A stretch of DNA of 64,000 nucleotides from the NCBI RefSeq assembly GCF_963678635.1, contig NC_087065.1:28355254-28419253 (forward strand). The letters run 5' to 3'. How positions within the stretch are numbered: position 1 is the stretch's first letter; each line of letters starts with the position of its first letter. The position numbers were made by a program, and so were the translations under genes. Below are positions 59,501-64,000 of this stretch, one piece after another. The notes under the pieces were generated by a model. The model saw only the letters and a program-made list of their open reading frames with translations, searched no databases and had not been told where the DNA came from. The stretch is from Symsagittifera roscoffensis (taxonomy: Eukaryota; Xenacoelomorpha; Acoela; Convolutidae).

Positions 59501-60995
59501 CGCGTGTGTAGGTGCAAGTGCTGACTGACTCACAGCGCCATAAGTTCTCCGTCACTGCTCAGCTGAATGCCTCATATCAGCCGCAGATATCCACATCCTT
59601 CGAGGACCAGACTTCGGAACTGGCTGAGGGGAAGGAGAATGCAGGCGCAGCTATGGTTACTATATCGCCCCCACCTGAGGAGGTAGTGTATGAAGTCTAG
59701 CTTGTGATTGGGAGTAAAAATTGAGCATCCAGTAGTAATATTGGCTTCACCGCCATTCATAGAATTCACATTACTCTTTATTGAGTATAGGATGGCGTCT
59801 AAATTTAGTTCTTGCTGGAAGAATTTGACCGAATAAATGTTTTGGATGTTGAATTATCAGTTGTTTCTTTTTCTATATTTTGTCTGATCTCACCTATCGT
59901 TTCGTGTTCCCTGTTTTAAGAATGTTAATGTTTGAAGTTAAAAGGATATCCTAATCAAATTCATTTTCCAGCTATTTCAAGCTACCTTCGCAGCCATAAG
60001 TTGCGATTAGAGAAGCACAGAATCCGTTTTTTTGTTCATTAAGCTACTAAAAAATCGGTTAATTGAAATCAATTGTATAGGTAGTGAATTCGACCAGTGG
60101 TCTGTTGAAGTTCTACGTCAGAAATGAAAAAGATATAGGAAACAACAACGAGTCAGTAGTAGATGGACCAATTGCGGAGATTACTTCGTCCGAAAACAAC
60201 CACCTGCCGCCGACCTCAGAGAAGAAATCGAAGGGGATGTCGACTTCGTTCTTGGAGCCACCAGATACGGGAGCTAAATTGAAACCGTAAGTTTCTATTG
60301 CACTTTCAAACATATTGATTAACATAAAATTGTATTGTATTGAATAACGTGAATTGAATTCCCAAACAAGGTGTTCAAAACTGATTTTTTTCCCATAAAA
60401 AAACGTCTACAGGCTGTGTTGTGGAAAACATCCTTATAATTGGTGTTTTGGGTGAGCTGGGAAAACAAAATACTTAAAAACTTACTAATTTACGGTGAAA
60501 TCTCTCAGAGAAGGTCAAAATGGTATTATTTTTTCGTTTCAGAGATGAGAAGAATGTGAAGGCTATGGATGCGGCGGAGAAGTTGAACACGGTGGTGATT
60601 GAGAAGTCTTCAGAGAGCAAATTAGTGTTCATCAATTTACCCGCTCCGCCACACGTCAAAAGTCCGCAGAAGTTTTACAATTGTAAGTGAACGACTGAAG
60701 CGTGAATCAAAATTGATCTCAGCTAAAGGATTTTGAGAAAAAAGTTCTGGAAAATATTCGGTCATTTCGTTCGTCTCCTTCAATGGTCTATTTTAAAGTA
60801 CGCGTAATTAAATTGTCACAAATTGGGCCTTTTGATCGTATGTTTCGATCGGGAATTAGGCTTTTTTCCTGTATGTGAAAAATATTTCACTTTGTTTCAG
60901 ATTTCCAATTTGTGGAATCAATGATTAAGGATCTGAAGATGCCAATTGTTCTGGTGCGTGGCTCAGGAAGAGAATTCGTCACCATCTACTCATAG
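17495..60995 (+). CDS. K-Cl cotransporter, SLC12 family (21 joined exons)
   Basis: Electroneutral K+/Cl- symporter at the plasma membrane; KCCs export Cl- and control cell volume. Exons: 17495-17516, 17721-17876, 23936-24201, 29386-29529, 31565-31619, 34837-34967, 35537-35775, 36992-37236, 37542-37842, 49925-50099, 50357-50475, 51163-51261, 51944-52266, 54235-54406, 54678-54913, 55186-55394, 55691-55798, 59512-59682, 60081-60286, 60543-60682, 60901-60995. All introns are GT-AG, phases agree, and the total is 3,612 nt, or 1,203 residues plus TAG (human KCCs about 1,085-1,150). Residues known to form the K+ site are present (N164-I165, Y249, P464, T467), as is Y624 of the Cl- site. The long loop between TM5 and TM6 with four cysteines (C340, C368, C385, C393) and sequon N387 marks KCC rather than NKCC/NCC. 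The C-terminus reads [14 protein letters not shown]1005 matches the first WNK/SPAK site; the second is Ala1136. Confidence 0.96.
17721..17876 (+). CDS. KCC exon 2 (N-terminal tail)
   Basis: Acceptor TTTTAG, donor GTACGG. Encodes residues 8-59, hydrophilic and Ser/Thr/Asn-rich, as is usual for the poorly conserved cytosolic N-terminus. Confidence 0.8.
18490..20036 (+). repeat. Hairpin-ended repeat, the most complete copy
   Basis: The 5' hairpin CCCTTGTGATAAGCAAGGG (18490-18508) is followed by TATTGCAATCAGGTACTAGA. Then come a tRNA-like region (box A-like TTAGCCTAGAGGT at 18634-18646, box B-like GGGTCGATTCTC near 18676), the tail shared with 12243-12484, two diverged monomers of about 168 bp (19360-19660), and the 3' hairpin CGAAGC-TCC-GCTTCG at 20021-20036 followed by CTTCTGTG. 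No protein is encoded, so it would be non-autonomous. Treating both hairpins as ends of one unit is inference from their recurrence in this order. Confidence 0.5.
23677..23703 (+). repeat. TTCT microsatellite
   Basis: About six and a half units of TTCT after AGTGAGAAATAAA; such tails often mark the 3' end of a non-LTR retroelement. Confidence 0.9.
23936..24201 (+). CDS. KCC exon 3 (conserved N-terminal motif)
   Basis: Acceptor GGTTTAG, donor GTCCAC. Encodes residues 60-148 including [20 protein letters not shown], which matches the conserved KCC stretch ALFEEEM...PMVSSLL just before the membrane domain. This exon fixes the family assignment at the N-terminal side. Confidence 0.93.
26957..27051 (+). 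repeat. Two tandem tRNA-like box B segments
   Basis: GGGAGTTCAATTCCAG near 26957 and GGGAGTTCGATTCCAG near 27036, each preceded by ...CGACGACAAA(A/G)CCC. They are about 80 bp apart and look like a partial tandem duplication of a tRNA-derived SINE head. Confidence 0.6.
28056..28072 (+). repeat. 3' hairpin GCGAAGC-TCC-GCTTCGT
   Basis: One of the conserved short hairpins that end tRNA-like repeats in this window; the stem is intact except for the outermost pair. Confidence 0.7.
28662..29150 (+). repeat. Repeat family A copy
   Basis: Begins ACGTAGTTCAGACTCTTCT, passes GGTCGCGGTGATTTT and TTTTTTTCAGGAAAAGTC. It contains the family block AGATTTCC(C/A)(A/T)GCG with TTTTCTCAAATTGG and ends near TGTCTGTTGGCTATGT. 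Confidence 0.7.
29386..29529 (+). CDS. KCC exon 4 (TM1 and start of TM2)
   Basis: Acceptor TTGTAG, donor GTAAGT. Residues 149-196. TM1 contains [13 protein letters not shown]164 and I165 supply backbone carbonyls for K+ and the G-V-L turn contributes to the Cl- site, as in human KCC1. Confidence 0.97.
29619..29870 (+). repeat. tRNA-derived SINE-like element
   Basis: GGGGAGCGGTGGTGAAGTGG carries a box A (TGGTGAAGTGG) and GGATGTTTGAGGCC a diverged box B about 50 bp later. The spacing and the CTCCGCCTCACAATCG anticodon-arm-like segment fit a tRNA head. The body after it is unrelated to the other repeats here; its 3' end is not defined. Confidence 0.65.
31095..31319 (+). repeat. MITE-like inverted repeat with G-rich arms
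   Basis: GGATCTACTTAAC at 31095-31107 is exactly inverted as GTTAAGTAGATCC at 31307-31319. A third arm at 31135-31165 pairs with 31097-31131 to form a hairpin of about 31 bp with a three-base loop. Runs of 10 and 13 G lie in the arms. No target duplication is evident. Confidence 0.6.
31565..31619 (+). CDS. KCC exon 5 (TM2)
   Basis: Acceptor TTTTAG, donor GTAAAA. Residues 197-214, [18 protein letters not shown], almost identical to the corresponding human KCC stretch ([13 protein letters not shown]). Confidence 0.97.
32120..32556 (+). repeat. Repeat family A copy
   Basis: Starts AGAGCCGATGAATGTAGTTC followed by AGACTCC, passes TTTTTTTTCAGGAACAGTC and ATCAGATTTCCGGGCGAAAT, and ends CCAACTGTTAGTTGG. 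Confidence 0.75.
33509..33792 (+). repeat. tRNA-like box B and 3' hairpin with compensatory stem change
   Basis: GGTTCGAACCTG at 33509-33520 is a good box B. The hairpin at 33776-33792 reads GCGAAGT-GCA-ACTTCGC: the innermost C-G pair of the other copies is replaced by T-A, keeping the stem paired. Confidence 0.6.
33930..34105 (+). repeat. tRNA-like SINE head with 3' hairpin remnant
   Basis: ATGGCGCAAATGCTAGGACG (box A-like) and GGTATTCGATCCCGC (box B-like, 33981-33995), then a T-rich body with TTTCATTTCTTAAACTTTTA and GAGCTAC, then AAAGTGCAGCTTGGCCTGTG as a decayed 3' hairpin. Confidence 0.55.
34266..34535 (+). repeat. Repeat family A copy (internally deleted)
   Basis: Starts GAGTCGATGAACATAGTTCA followed by GACTC, which can pair as a GAGTC/GACTC hairpin, and ends CCAACTGTCTGTTGG (CCAAC/GTTGG hairpin). 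Confidence 0.75.
34837..34967 (+). CDS. KCC exon 6 (TM3)
   Basis: Acceptor GTGTAG, donor GTGAGT. Residues 215-258: [18 protein letters not shown], then TM3 with [11 protein letters not shown]249 is the tyrosine that coordinates K+ in KCCs and is replaced in Na+-dependent NCC, which supports the KCC/NKCC side of the family. Confidence 0.97.
35537..35775 (+). CDS. KCC exon 7 (TM4 and TM5)
   Basis: Acceptor TTTCAG, donor GTCAGT. Residues 259-337: [12 protein letters not shown]4 ([19 protein letters not shown]) and TM5 ([19 protein letters not shown]). Confidence 0.96.
36204..36660 (+). mobile_element. MITE, 457 bp, with 9-bp target site duplication
   Basis: Flanked by the perfect 9-bp direct repeat GTTTGATTG (36195-36203 and 36661-36669). 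Ends are inverted: left GGGTGCCGGACATCAAGCCG followed by ACGGGACTTCAAGCCGAA; right, read inverted, GGGTCTAGGACAACAAGCCG followed by the same. The module GGGACTTCAAGCCGAA is present twice at each end. No coding sequence. A 9-bp duplication fits Mutator-like or Merlin-like transposases; I cannot decide between them. Confidence 0.85.
36992..37236 (+). CDS. KCC exon 8 (long extracellular loop)
   Basis: Acceptor GTTTTAG, donor GTAAGT. Residues 338-419 form most of the TM5-TM6 loop, with C340, C368, C385 and C393 and N-glycosylation sequon N387-K-T. Four cysteines in this loop are a KCC hallmark; the rest of the loop is divergent, as expected. Confidence 0.92.
37542..37842 (+). CDS. KCC exon 9 (TM6 and TM7)
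   Basis: Acceptor GTTTCAG, donor GTTAGT. Residues 420-519. TM6 holds [20 protein letters not shown], with P464 and T467 of the K+ site and G-I-M of the Cl- site; then TM7 and GAMLRDK. This is the most diagnostic exon. Confidence 0.98.
38019..38033 (+). repeat. tRNA-like box B
   Basis: CGGGTTTCAAGTCCG with a box A-like ATGGTCTAGATGTAACGC at about 37977-37994; a tRNA-derived SINE head. Confidence 0.55.
38590..39200 (+). repeat. Tandem array of about 168-bp monomers (four units)
   Basis: The landmark (A/T)CTGAGAT...GGTTCAAT starts at about 38631, 38799, 38968 and 39134, i.e. spacings of 168, 169 and 166 bp. Each unit also carries CGGAAAA(A/G)TCA, a GACCGTTTTT-like block and CTTTTCTCGAAAACT-like sequence. 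Units are diverged. Confidence 0.7.
39842..41282 (+). repeat. 1,441-bp direct repeat, copy 1
   Basis: Starts ACTAGTGTTTGCCGGTTGTT and ends CAAATCTAGTGTTAGAC. It is repeated at an offset of 1,451 bp. Internally it holds a tRNA-like segment (TGGCCGAGAGAG at 39871) and two monomers of about 168 bp (40072, 40237). Confidence 0.93.
41293..42733 (+). repeat. 1,441-bp direct repeat, copy 2
   Basis: Identical to copy 1 in every line I compared, including a 102-codon minus-strand chance frame at 41938-42246 that repeats 40487-40795 exactly. Ten bases, AAAGTGCTTT (41283-41292), separate the copies. Confidence 0.93.
44434..44590 (+). repeat. Inverted repeat with C-run
   Basis: Left arm GCGCACTACCCCCTCAA and right arm TTGAGGGGGGTAG followed by 14 C and GGCACGC are complementary apart from the C-run. 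It is possibly a decayed MITE. Confidence 0.5.
45925..46545 (+). repeat. Repeat C followed directly by family A
   Basis: 45940-46310 matches 58205-58590 (shared words GCCGACATTGATCACTTGCT, AAAATCTAGGCTACTTGGCA, CAACGAAAGTAAAATTGGCC and ACAAATTACAGACTATT-like). In both places a family A copy begins at once, so the two blocks may be one larger element. Confidence 0.65.
47010..47758 (+). repeat. Possible element with TCGGATGCTC inverted ends and a GC hairpin
   Basis: TCGGATGCTC at 47010-47019 is inverted as GAGCATCCGA at 47749-47758. The right end itself folds: GGATGCTC (47715) pairs with GAGCATCC (47749), and inside it TGGGCCC-CTTA-GGGCCCA. Confidence 0.4.
48260..48640 (+). repeat. Threefold degenerate tandem repeat
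   Basis: Three units start near 48262, 48385 and 48546. Each contains (C/G)(T/A)GTYA(G/A)G(G/A)T(A/T)CYCCCA, a later ATATGAC(A/T)-like block and TTTTCGAGATAYGACG-like sequence. The third is the most diverged. Confidence 0.5.
48630..49125 (+). repeat. Repeat family A copy
   Basis: AACGTAGTGAAGACTCTTAT, TTTTTTTTTCAGGACTGTC and TTCTCAAGTTGGGTTAATG are visible; the 3' hairpin is decayed (CCTATCATCGATTGG). Confidence 0.7.
49925..50099 (+). CDS. KCC exon 10 (TM8)
   Basis: Acceptor GTTCAG, donor GTGACT. Residues 520-578: [20 protein letters not shown] is nearly identical to vertebrate KCCs ([20 protein letters not shown]). Confidence 0.98.
50357..50475 (+). CDS. KCC exon 11 (TM9)
   Basis: Acceptor TTTCAG, donor GTAAAC. 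Residues 579-617: [20 protein letters not shown], then [14 protein letters not shown]. Confidence 0.97.
50476..51162 (+). other. KCC intron 11
   Basis: Holds two related blocks, GAGATATATCATATTGAAGC with CATTTCAGTCGTGTTTCGAT at about 50770 and GTGATATATCATATTCAAAG with CATTTCAGTCATATTTCGAT at about 50969. A relative lies at 62670. No gene. Confidence 0.6.
51163..51261 (+). CDS. KCC exon 12 (TM10)
   Basis: Acceptor TGCTTAG, donor GTGAGT. Residues 618-650: [20 protein letters not shown]624 corresponds to the TM10 tyrosine of the second Cl- site in KCCs. Confidence 0.97.
51262..51943 (+). other. KCC intron 12 with family A core
   Basis: 51415-51690 carries the family A core (AAGGTCACGAAAAACGTGAT, ATCAGATTTCCCAGCGAAAT, TTTTCTCAAATTGGGTTAAT) without its hairpin start. 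Confidence 0.7.
51944..52266 (+). CDS. KCC exon 13 (TM11, TM12, start of C-terminal domain)
   Basis: Acceptor TTGTAG, donor GTGAGA. Residues 651-758: [20 protein letters not shown] and a second membrane segment, then [29 protein letters not shown] and SQLKAG of the cytosolic domain. Confidence 0.97.
52267..54234 (+). other. KCC intron 13, repeat-derived
   Basis: A short family A start at 52288, a longer family A copy 52580-53035 (ends CCAACTGTCAGTTGG), a repeat E block (GTCGCAATTATTGGTGGCAC, 53262), a tRNA-like segment (GCCGGTAGCGCAGATGCG, 54014) and the 3' hairpin GCGAAGC-GCA-GCTTCGC at 54164-54180 followed by CTCTGTG. No gene. Confidence 0.6.
54164..54180 (+). repeat. 3' hairpin GCGAAGC-GCA-GCTTCGC
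   Basis: Perfect 7-bp stem, three-base loop, followed by CTCTGTG; it closes a tRNA-like repeat whose head is at 54010-54080. Confidence 0.8.
54235..54406 (+). CDS. KCC exon 14 (C-terminal domain)
   Basis: Acceptor GCTTAG, donor GTAAGG. Residues 759-815: [23 protein letters not shown], universal-stress-like fold of the CCC cytosolic domain. Confidence 0.96.
54678..54913 (+). CDS. KCC exon 15 (C-terminal domain)
   Basis: Acceptor ACATAG, donor GTTAGT. Residues 816-894: [17 protein letters not shown], as KCC SGGLGGLQHNTVLVGWP, then helices and [11 protein letters not shown]. Confidence 0.96.
55186..55394 (+). CDS. KCC exon 16 (C-terminal domain)
   Basis: Acceptor TTCTAG, donor GTATCA. Residues 895-964: [40 protein letters not shown]. 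Very highly conserved in KCCs. Confidence 0.97.
55691..55798 (+). CDS. KCC exon 17 (C-terminal domain)
   Basis: Acceptor GTTTAG, donor GTTAGT. Residues 965-1000: [20 protein letters not shown], matching [19 protein letters not shown] of other KCCs. Confidence 0.97.
55968..56333 (+). mobile_element. hAT-like MITE, 366 bp, with 8-bp target duplication
   Basis: Starts CAGGGGCGGATTTAGGG and ends GTAGATCCGCCCCTG, so the outer inverted repeat is CAGGGGCGGAT. Flanks ATCTGTAG and ATATGTAG are an 8-bp duplication with one mismatch. CAGGGGCGGAT ends with 8-bp duplications are typical of hAT non-autonomous elements. C-runs lie near both ends. Confidence 0.88.
56455..56520 (+). repeat. tRNA-like SINE head
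   Basis: TTGGCGTAGATGCTAGAATG (box A-like) and AAGGTTCGATTTCTG (box B, 56506-56520), then a T-rich body with GAGCTAC as in the other heads. Confidence 0.6.
57240..57426 (+). repeat. tRNA-like SINE head with 3' hairpin
   Basis: Box A GTGGCTGAGTGG (57246-57257) and box B CAGATTCGAATCCTA (57299-57313) in a tRNA-Ser/Leu-like layout, about 100 bp of body, then GCGAAG-GGCAG-CTTCGC (57410-57426). This is the clearest tRNA-like head in the window; it is not a functional tRNA, as no closed acceptor stem is visible. Confidence 0.7.
58205..59058 (+). repeat. Repeat C plus family A, second composite copy
   Basis: Repeat C (58205-58590) is followed by family A. Its first about 40 bases (GAGTTAATGAACGTGGTTTA and on, through ATAGACCG) are duplicated in tandem at about 58591 and 58636. 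It ends CGAACTGTCGGTTGG. Confidence 0.65.
59190..59372 (+). mobile_element. Truncated relative of the hAT-like MITE
   Basis: Ends AAATCCGGATCCGCCCCCTT and shares TTTGGTCGAC(C/T)TA(A/G)AAAAAAA with the element at 55968. The left end is missing. Confidence 0.55.
59512..59682 (+). CDS. KCC exon 18 (regulatory part of C-terminal domain)
   Basis: Acceptor GTGTAG, donor GTAGTG. Residues 1001-1057 start VQVLTDSQR, aligned with IQSITDESR of mammalian KCCs, so T1005 is the counterpart of the WNK/SPAK-phosphorylated Thr991 of KCC3 (Thr906 of KCC2). If intron 18 is retained the frame reads five more codons (VVYEV) and stops at TAG 59698-59700. Confidence 0.92.
60081..60286 (+). CDS. KCC exon 19 (variable acidic linker)
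   Basis: Acceptor TGTATAG, donor GTAAGT. Residues 1058-1125, Ser/Glu/Asn-rich and poorly conserved, as is this linker in other KCCs. Supported by phase and by the two flanking exons. Confidence 0.85.
60543..60682 (+). CDS. KCC exon 20 (second regulatory site region)
   Basis: Acceptor GTTTCAG, donor GTAAGT. Residues 1126-1172: [20 protein letters not shown] then [11 protein letters not shown], aligned with RRMHTAVRLNEVI and LVLLNMPGPP. The regulated Thr (1048 in KCC3) is Ala1136 here. Confidence 0.94.
60901..60995 (+). CDS. KCC exon 21 (C-terminus and stop)
   Basis: Acceptor GTTTCAG. Residues 1173-1203: FVESMIKDL, then [15 protein letters not shown] and TAG 60993-60995. The ending matches LVRGGGREVITIYS of other KCCs. 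Confidence 0.97.
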
Positions 60996-61547
60996 CCTTA
61001 GTTGCTGAATTCACTAACCCCCTCCCCAAGAAATGTATAAATTTATGATCCCAAAGACTTTTCACTTTTCAATTAAACTGGGGCTTGGCTACATTCAACT
61101 CACACCTTTCTTTCTTTGACTCTTTAGTGTACTAATTATATTGAGTGTTTTTTTTTATTATTGGATTGTTTTTTCTTCTGTTGTTAACTAGACAATTAAT
61201 GTAAGTGATTTAGCCAGCCGCAATTTGTTTTATTTTAGCTCCGAGTTTTGATTTTTTTCCCATAATTTCGAACTGCAAAATTCAGGCTTTTAAAATGTTT
61301 TGAAGATTTGTAGTTTTCTTACTTGGCGTTGACGTTTTCTGGCTACTGAAATATTCAAATTGTAACTGATGTCAATATCTATGCATTTGCTTTCGTTTGC
61401 ACTATTTTTGGCCATGACAAAAGGGGTTCAAACCGTTGGTTATACGACGATTTTTGTACATTTTAATTGCAATACTAACGTATTTTTTAGACGACAAGGC
61501 ACAAATTATTAATGAGCGTTCAACATTCATTTAGCCAAAAGTTGTAA

Positions 61548-61553
61548 AATAAA
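61548..61553 (+). promoter_or_regulatory. AATAAA polyadenylation signal, proximal
   Basis: AATAAA 553 bp after the KCC stop codon, followed by CT/T-rich sequence (ACTCTCCTCTCTCTAGAC) that may serve as the downstream element. Confidence 0.4.
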
Positions 61554-61861
61554 CGTGGCACCCCAATAACTACTCTCCTCTCTCTAGACTTTATTATCCC
61601 TTTCCTTTAAAACGTTCTGACTTACAACCAACTCCATTAAACGCAATCACATCATAAGCAATACTTCATGGCAGTTACTTATAAAATTTTGGCAAAAAAA
61701 TGAGAGTTAATGTTTCCATTTTAAATGGGATGTTTTCGTAGCAGAACGTGTTCATAGGTCTCAGATTTCTCGAAATGTTTACTTGCTCGAGATCCTTAAG
61801 TTTCTTCCAGATAATTTATTTGAAAGAAGTTCTGCTACCGAAGTTTCATTAGAAAAAATGC

Positions 61862-61867
61862 AATAAA
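61862..61867 (+). promoter_or_regulatory. AATAAA polyadenylation signal, distal
   Basis: CAATAAAATAAACTG contains two overlapping signals, 867 bp after the stop. Either this or the signal at 61548 could be used. Confidence 0.4.
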
Positions 61868-62089
61868 ATAAACTGTGATATTTATTAGTTTCATTATCTA
61901 TTGGTGCTGATCAATTTCGCCAGTAAATTGCGTCATTTCCAGTGCAGTTTTTTTACTAGTGTCATTTCTCTTTAACCAGATGTTGCCATTTTTTCTCTTG
62001 CTTGTTTGCATTTTTGAAGTGCAACTAAGTCGTGCTAAATCACCAATGAAAATTTCAATTTGCAGGCCATATGTCTAGTTTCTGAGGGA

Positions 62090-62550
62090 CTAAATTTTAA
62101 AGGGTTCGATTGTCGGTCCAACTATAAATAGTACTGGCATTTCCCGCGTATGTCATGGTTCGAAACCTGACGCAATCTCTCAAAAGTTATTAATTGATGA
62201 ATAAGTGATTTTTGCTTCAATTTTTTTGGAAAAGCTCGTAGAGATTGTGATGACAAGAGCCTAAAAGTAGCGACCTGATTGGTGGTCTAACCTAACCTTT
62301 GAGCAATAATACTTTCGCATTTTATGTCTGTGATTCCACTGAATGTTGTATATTTATTTAACTGAACTTCAAATACTTGCAGTACATTCTCAAGTGCAAA
62401 TACTAGAATAGAAATCTTATACACTGGTATTTTCACTGAGCTGTAAAAAAGGAAAAAGTTCTTTATGAGGAAGATCCATGATTTTTTTGCTCACAATTAC
62501 TCTTGAAGTTTTCTCGCTTGTGCTCACGGAGTGCAGCTTTGCCTTTGTGT
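62090..62550 (+). repeat. tRNA-like site and decayed 3' hairpin downstream of KCC
   Basis: GGTTCGAAACCTGA near 62157 resembles a box B. ACGGAGTGCAGCTTTGCCTT near 62527 is a decayed 3' hairpin followed by TTGTG. Confidence 0.4.
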
Positions 62551-62964
62551 AGATACTTATAGCTCCAAAAAATGAAAATGGAGAGTAACTTTGTATTCGG
62601 GCGGATGTGCCTAATTTTTGTTTTCCAAGAAAAATCAGGTACCATAAATAATCATCGGGATAGGTCTAGTGATATATCATTTCAAAGCCCTTAGGGTCGA
62701 GATTTGTCCCTGTATCAAAAGGAAACTGGTTTGAATTATTTAGTTGTAATTTCGAGCAACTAAAGCTGTAGCGATTGAGTAGAAAATAAATTTAACGTTT
62801 GATATCTGAAAATTGGTTCTTTAGGCGCAATTAACTTGATTTTACTAAAAAGAAAACTTGTTATGAAAGCTTGCTTGACAATAAAGTTTTTCTGAAAAAC
62901 TTCAAAATCTTTTGTTCAAAAAAGATTTTTTTCTCGAGTTTTTCAATGTTTTCGTTTGTTATTA

Positions 62965-63448
62965 GCCATGAACGTAGTGAATACTCTTATAAAAGTGTTG
63001 GTGATTTTTTGATGTTATTTTCTAGGAAAAAGTCCTTAAATTTGTTCACTCTCAAAATTGGTTTTTCGCAGTTTGACTTTTGGTTTCCTTTTAAGTTCAG
63101 AGAATGAACTTAAGTTAAAAGAAAAATTTCCTTTTAAGTTAAAAGAAAGGCCAACTGTTGTTTGGGTCACCAAAAAACATGATTGATTTCTAATTTCAAA
63201 AGTGGAACTTAATTTAAATATTTCCCAGCGGAATAAAAAATTGAATTATTGATCCAGTTTTCTCAATTTGATTTAATTTTATCAAAAAAGTGTCAATCGT
63301 TAATTGCTGTTGAATTTCAAAGAGCTTAAAGGGTATCTATTTTTTCTTTTAAGTTCAAAACTTGAAGTTTTTCAACAAAATAAGTCAGTAATTTTTTCTG
63401 CTTACTGATGTTCATTATCTCTTTTCCAACTGTTTGTTGGCTATTTTA
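62965..63448 (+). repeat. Repeat family A copy
   Basis: Starts CATGAACGTAGTGAATACTC, contains TTTCCCAGCGGAATAAAAA and ATCCAGTTTTCTCAATTTG, and ends CCAACTGTTTGTTGG. Confidence 0.75.
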
Positions 63449-63971
63449 TCATATTAAAGTGCTTTCAGACCTAATGCTTTAATTCGAACGACATCAAAAA
63501 TGTTTCAAAAAGTTGCCCCATTGTCGAGAGAAATTGGAGTTTTAGTGCAATTTCGAGAGAGTAAAGCAAGCGATCAGAATTTTTACAGAAAGATAGGCCA
63601 TGAATTTTTAGTTTTACGCTAGTAAAATCATTTTTTAAGCTTTTTTCAGTGCGGTCCTGGAATAAAAACTTCGGACGATACAAAAAAGTATCTGCAATTT
63701 AATTGAAAAAAGTTTTTGAACTTTTTTTGAAAATTTTAAATGATTTTTTTTTTGTTTTTCTTAGTCATTTTTTGACAAAATTAATGCCCCATTTGCCTGT
63801 TTTACTGTTATTGTCGAATATGCCTAAATTCTAGCCTTTCTCAAATCCTTTCATCACACCATGCAAAAAAGACGACACTAATTTGAGAAAAATATATGTT
63901 ATTTTTTAAGACTATTGTCAGTACGTTCTGTGCTGCTTGCTCAGCAACCGGCTATCCTTGTTAAGTCTTTT

Positions 63972-63990
63972 CCCTTGTGATCAGCAAGAG
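63972..63990 (+). repeat. 5' hairpin of another family B copy at window end
   Basis: CCCTTGTGATCAGCAAGAG followed by TATTGCCATC matches the start at 18490; the rest of the copy lies outside the window. Confidence 0.6.
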
Positions 63991-64000
63991 TATTGCCATC

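Larger units (their letters stand above)
55799..59511 (+). other. KCC intron 17 (3.7 kb), repeat-rich
   Basis: Contains the hAT-like MITE (55968-56333), two tRNA-like segments (56455-56520, 57240-57325), repeat E blocks (56817, 57497, 58045), 3' hairpins (57410-57426, 57741-57755), repeat C plus family A (58205-59058) and a truncated relative of the MITE at 59190-59372. No gene. Confidence 0.65.
60996..61890 (+). other. Probable 3' UTR of KCC
   Basis: A+T-rich sequence after the stop codon, without any of the repeat families seen in the introns, up to the second polyadenylation signal. Confidence 0.5.

Noticed and set aside
59698-59700. TAG as the normal end of the KCC protein
   Set aside because: Exons 19-21 join in phase and encode the conserved KCC C-terminus ending VTIYS, so the main product must continue; the stop is kept only as a possible isoform.
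28662-63448. Family A copies as a CRISPR-like array
   Set aside because: Copies are long, diverged and irregularly spaced in a eukaryotic intron; there are no short identical repeats with unique spacers.

Overview
This is animal nuclear DNA, probably from an invertebrate whose phylum I cannot name. The evidence is a 43-kb gene with 21 coding exons and GT-AG introns, a Penelope-like element, tRNA-like SINE sequences, DNA-transposon miniatures and A+T-rich introns full of degenerate repeats.

Layout. (1) Positions 1 to about 11,100 hold the 3' part of a large retroelement-like unit on the + strand, richer in G+C than the rest. It contains the RNase H end of a Ty3/Gypsy-type pol, an intact 127-residue macro-like ORF, a 412-bp spacer, and about 8.2 kb of collinear but broken coding sequence. 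That sequence starts with a coiled coil and a clear SGNH/GDSL hydrolase domain, then a second SGNH-like segment, then about 5 kb I cannot assign. It is a decayed copy with several stops and frameshifts. (2) Positions 12,500-15,053, minus strand, hold a nearly complete Penelope-like element (reverse transcriptase plus GIY-YIG nuclease) with a PHD-type zinc finger between RT motifs B and C. (3) Positions 16,222-16,512, minus strand, hold a fragment of another mobile-element polyprotein. (4) Positions 17,495-60,995, + strand, hold one host gene, a K-Cl cotransporter (SLC12 family, KCC). I assembled it as 21 phase-consistent exons encoding 1,203 residues, with the ion-site residues and the KCC C-terminal end present. 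Polyadenylation signals follow at 61,548 and 61,862. (5) The KCC introns and the 3' flank are packed with dispersed repeats. All copies I noticed of the hairpin-bearing families lie in the same + orientation. There are also a 457-bp MITE with a 9-bp target duplication, a 366-bp hAT-like MITE with an 8-bp target duplication, a 1,441-bp near-identical direct repeat, and arrays of a monomer of about 168 bp.

How it works together. KCC is the only host gene I can support. It exports K+ with Cl- at the plasma membrane and its cytosolic C-terminal domain carries one of the two known WNK/SPAK-regulated threonines; the second position is alanine here. The element at the left edge is the least explained coding content: a pol-linked macro-like ORF followed by a very long second frame with esterase-like domains. 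No function should be read into its unassigned parts.
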